The position numbers and the translations under genes were made by a program. A stretch of 13,583 bases of DNA, taken from contig JAIROF010000068.1 of NCBI GenBank assembly GCA_031257655.1, positions 1 to 13,583 of the forward strand, in the 5' to 3' direction. This document shows positions 11,931 through 13,583 of this stretch, in pieces. Position 1 is the first letter of the stretch. Each line of letters starts with the position of its first letter. The notes beneath the pieces are model-generated. The model saw only the letters and a program-made list of their open reading frames with translations. It did not search any database and had not been told where the DNA came from. The DNA is from Prevotellaceae bacterium. GTDB lineage: Bacteria > Bacteroidota > Bacteroidia > Bacteroidales > UBA932.

Positions 11931-11962
11931 GGTCGAGAGCTGCGCTTTGTTTTTTAGCGCGC

Positions 11963-12071
11963 AGATGGCGCAGATTTTTATGATTTGCACAGATTTTAGC
12001 CATTTGGCTGCGCCGAGCTCCGCTACGCTCCGGTTCTTCAGCTGCGTAAATCATAAAAATCTGCGCCATCT
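11963..12071. repeat. Long inverted repeat with perfect 24-bp arms
   Basis: The arms 11963-11986 and 12048-12071 (core GATGGCGCAGATTTTTATGA) are perfect reverse complements around a 61-nt interior, which itself has GCTGCGCCGAGC and ACGCTCCGG pieces. It is a dispersed hairpin/MITE-like element. It lies at the broken 3' side of the nucleotidyltransferase remnant and may have helped truncate it. Confidence 0.85.
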
Positions 12072-12147
12072 ACCGTGCTATTTTTACGCAAAGCTACGCC
12101 GAGCGCAGTATATTTTCCGAAGCGGATTTTAGCCCTTTCTCCAGCTT

Positions 12148-12183
12148 GCGTAAATCGTTAAAATCTATGCCGCCTGCGTGCTA
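12148..12183. repeat. Degenerate second copy of the hairpin arm
   Basis: GCGTAAATCGTTAAAATCT and the following CGCCTGCGTGCTA resemble the right arm and flank at 12045-12080 in the same orientation. A GATTTTAGCC block also precedes each (near 11991 and 12125). It is probably an older copy of the same element. Confidence 0.55.
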
Positions 12184-12242
12184 AAAACAAGTCGCAATCG
12201 TTCGTCCGTGCGGAAAAAAGCGTAGACCTTTTTTCTGCGCGC

Positions 12243-12273
12243 TTGCAAAATTTGGATTTTTCGCGTAAGTTTG
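12243..12273 (+). promoter_or_regulatory. Bacteroidetes-type promoter for the DUF721 gene
   Basis: TTG (12243-12245) is followed after exactly 20 bases by TAAGTTTG (12266-12273). The spacing is the same as in the SulP transporter promoter. The predicted transcript start lies about 18 nt before the ATG at 12298. Confidence 0.5.
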
Positions 12274-12297
12274 CCGGCGTAAACATTTCACCTGCAC

Positions 12298-12609
12298 ATG
12301 AAAATTCACCTGCCACCGCGCCGTACGGCCATCATGAGCCTTGGCGACATCCTGCTGGAGTCGATCCGCAGCAACACGCGCGAAACGTCCATGCTGCGGC
12401 GCGCCTACATACTCGGCCTGTGGGAGGATGTGGCGGGCAAAAGCATAGCCGCCCGCACGCAGCAGCTGTTTTTGAGGGATAAAAAATTGTTTGTGGAGCT
12501 CAGCTCGTCGGTAGCGCGCAACGAAGCGTTCATGCGGCGCGACGAAATCATCATGCGCCTCAACGAGCAGGCGCAGGCGCACATTGTCAGCGAGCTGATT
12601 TTGCGGTGA
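12298..12609 (+). CDS. DUF721 (DciA-like) family protein
   Basis: A 103-residue protein of the DUF721 family, whose best-known member DciA loads the replicative helicase. The role of the short Bacteroidetes version is not established. Matching blocks are LGDILLESIRSN, the central LWEDVAGKSIAARTQQLFLRD (split as LWEDVAGKSIAA and RTQQLFLRD) and KLFVELSSSVARNEAFMRRDEI, ending with VSELILR. The start at 12298 fits the promoter just upstream; Met13 (12334) is an alternative and would agree with the usual start of the family domain. It converges on rsmI with an 83-bp gap. Confidence 0.85.
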   Translation: MKIHLPPRRTAIMSLGDILLESIRSNTRETSMLRRAYILGLWEDVAGKSIAARTQQLFLRDKKLFVELSSSVARNEAFMRRDEIIMRLNEQAQAHIVSELILR

Positions 12610-12692
12610 GGGGTGTTGCCGCTCCAGCCCCCGGCGGCGCGGAGGGTGGGCGGCGTGCCGTGTCGCCTTGCCTGGGCGGAGATGCTGGCGCT

Positions 12693-13370
12693 TTACCGGC
12701 CTTCCACCACCACCACGATTTCTCCTTTCGGCTCTTTTTGGGAAAAGTGCAGCGCAAGCTCTGCCAGCGTTCCGCGCAGGGTTTCCTCGTGGAGCTTGCT
12801 CAGCTCGCGCGACACGGACGCCCGGCGGCTGCCGCCAAAGGCTTGGGCGAGCTGCTCCAGCAGCTTGAGCAGGCGGCGGGGCGATTCGTAGAAAATCATG
12901 GTGCGCTCCTCGCCCTGCAGGGCGGCAATTTTGCTTTGCCGACCCTTCTTTTGGGGCAAAAATCCCTCGAAGCAAAACCTGTCGCACGGCAAGCCCGAGC
13001 CTACCAGCGCCGGAACAAAGGCCGTTGCGCCGGGCAGGCACTCCACCTCCACGCCTTTCTCTATGCACGTGCGCACCAGCAAAAATCCGGGGTCGGAGAC
13101 GCCCGGCGTGCCGGCGTCGCTGACCAGCGCCACGCTCTTGCCCTGCGCAATGAGCTCGGCTATGCGATCCGCCGTTTGGTGCTCGTTGAACTTGTGGTGC
13201 GACTGCAGCCGGGTTGATATGTTGAGGCGCTTGAGCAAAAACCCTGTGGTGCGCGTATCCTCGGCCAGCACAAGGTCAACCTCGCGCAGCACGCGAACAG
13301 CCCGCAGCGTAATATCCTCCAGGTTGCCGATGGGGGTGGGGACAAGAAAAAGTTTTGCGCCGTGTGGCAT
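12693..13370 (-). CDS. rsmI: 16S rRNA (cytidine-1402-2'-O)-methyltransferase RsmI
   Basis: A 225-residue SAM-dependent enzyme of the tetrapyrrole-methylase fold that 2'-O-methylates C1402 of 16S rRNA in the decoding centre. Signatures are LVPTPIGNLEDIT (9-21), LAEDTR (35-40), SDAGTPGVSDPG (84-95), LPGATA (112-117) and SRELSKLHEE (187-196). The ATG at 13370 was chosen since the family starts close to the VPTPIGNL motif; a TTG at 13394 would add eight residues. It is a core housekeeping gene. At 225 residues it ends shortly after the methylase domain (FSQKEPKGEIVVVVEGR), lacking the C-terminal helical extension of the roughly 280-residue E. coli protein, as is common in Bacteroidetes. Confidence 0.94.
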   Translation of the reverse strand: MPHGAKLFLVPTPIGNLEDITLRAVRVLREVDLVLAEDTRTTGFLLKRLNISTRLQSHHKFNEHQTADRIAELIAQGKSVALVSDAGTPGVSDPGFLLVRTCIEKGVEVECLPGATAFVPALVGSGLPCDRFCFEGFLPQKKGRQSKIAALQGEERTMIFYESPRRLLKLLEQLAQAFGGSRRASVSRELSKLHEETLRGTLAELALHFSQKEPKGEIVVVVEGR

Positions 13371-13463
13371 ATTACGAGCTGGGATTATTGGCAAGCTGCC
13401 GCTTAGATATTATATAGAGAAGCATTGTGCGCATACGAATGAAAAAAAAATTACAGAGGAAAG

Positions 13464-13583
13464 GGGTAGTGTCATAAATTGTAAGAAGTGAAAAACCTAA
13501 TTTACACCTAATTTTAACAACAAAACAACCTCAGTAGCAGTGAGATATAGTATAAACAACAACCTCATTACCTCATTAATGTA
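13464..13583. repeat. Right copy of the inverted repeat shared with the left window end
   Basis: Reverse complement of the repeat at 161-327, here without the 48-bp insertion. It starts with GGGTAGTGTCATAAATTGT and runs to the window end. The 13395-13463 stretch between it and the rsmI start holds only an A9 run and no gene. Confidence 0.75.

Noticed and set aside
12181..13068. Long open frame on the minus strand across the DUF721 gene and the 3' part of rsmI
   Set aside because: It overlaps two well-supported genes and its translation is Arg/Ala/Pro-rich without motifs, so it is a shadow frame.

Overview
The window looks like chromosomal DNA of a Bacteroidetes bacterium, probably an anaerobic Bacteroidales-like lineage. 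The evidence is indirect: promoters of the TTG-N20-TAnnTTTG type, a pyrophosphate-type phosphofructokinase, a short DUF721 protein, and spacers full of heptanucleotide repeats and hairpin repeats. No rRNA or tRNA gene was seen. The two window ends carry inverted copies of the same sequence (about 161-327 and 13464-13583). The window may therefore be a whole contig that broke at a dispersed repeat.

Layout. At the left, a SulP-family anion transporter (433-2118, minus) is followed by a divergently placed PPi-dependent phosphofructokinase (2635-3870, plus). From 4416 to 11496 every gene is on the minus strand and nearly every one belongs to sulfur metabolism. In order of transcription these are cysK, a ThiS/MoaD-like sulfur carrier, a ThiF/MoeB-like activating enzyme, a DsrE-like protein, a TusA-like protein, a JAMM metalloprotease, a family 2B encapsulin shell with an inserted cyclic-nucleotide-binding-type domain, and a SufS-like cysteine desulfurase. 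The desulfurase has an approximately 107-residue disordered N-terminal extension, as expected of an encapsulin cargo. The right part (11597-12297) is a gene-poor stretch with a decayed AbiEii-type nucleotidyltransferase remnant and hairpin repeats. It is followed by a DUF721 gene (12298-12609, plus) and rsmI (12693-13370, minus).

How the genes may work together (inference). The shell and desulfurase would form a compartment that takes sulfur from cysteine and stores it. TusA-like and DsrE-like proteins could relay persulfide sulfur. The E1-like enzyme would adenylate the carrier so that it gains a C-terminal thiocarboxylate. CysK could use that thiocarboxylate to make cysteine on the carrier, and the JAMM protease could release it. 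The carrier ends in Gly-Gly-Gly-Arg-Cys, so two residues must be trimmed before activation; the JAMM protease is the natural candidate. The parallels are the CysO/Mec/CysM, HcyS/HcyD/HcyF and QbsE/QbsD systems. The window would thus pair a protein-thiocarboxylate route to cysteine with an encapsulin that breaks cysteine down and stores its sulfur.

The spacers have their own grammar. Tandem arrays of different 7-bp units sit at the 3' ends of many genes, and four stop codons (SulP transporter, desulfurase, JAMM protease, TusA-like) lie inside such an array. Several spacers also hold hairpin-forming repeats, two of them as arrays with a period of about 52-53 bp.
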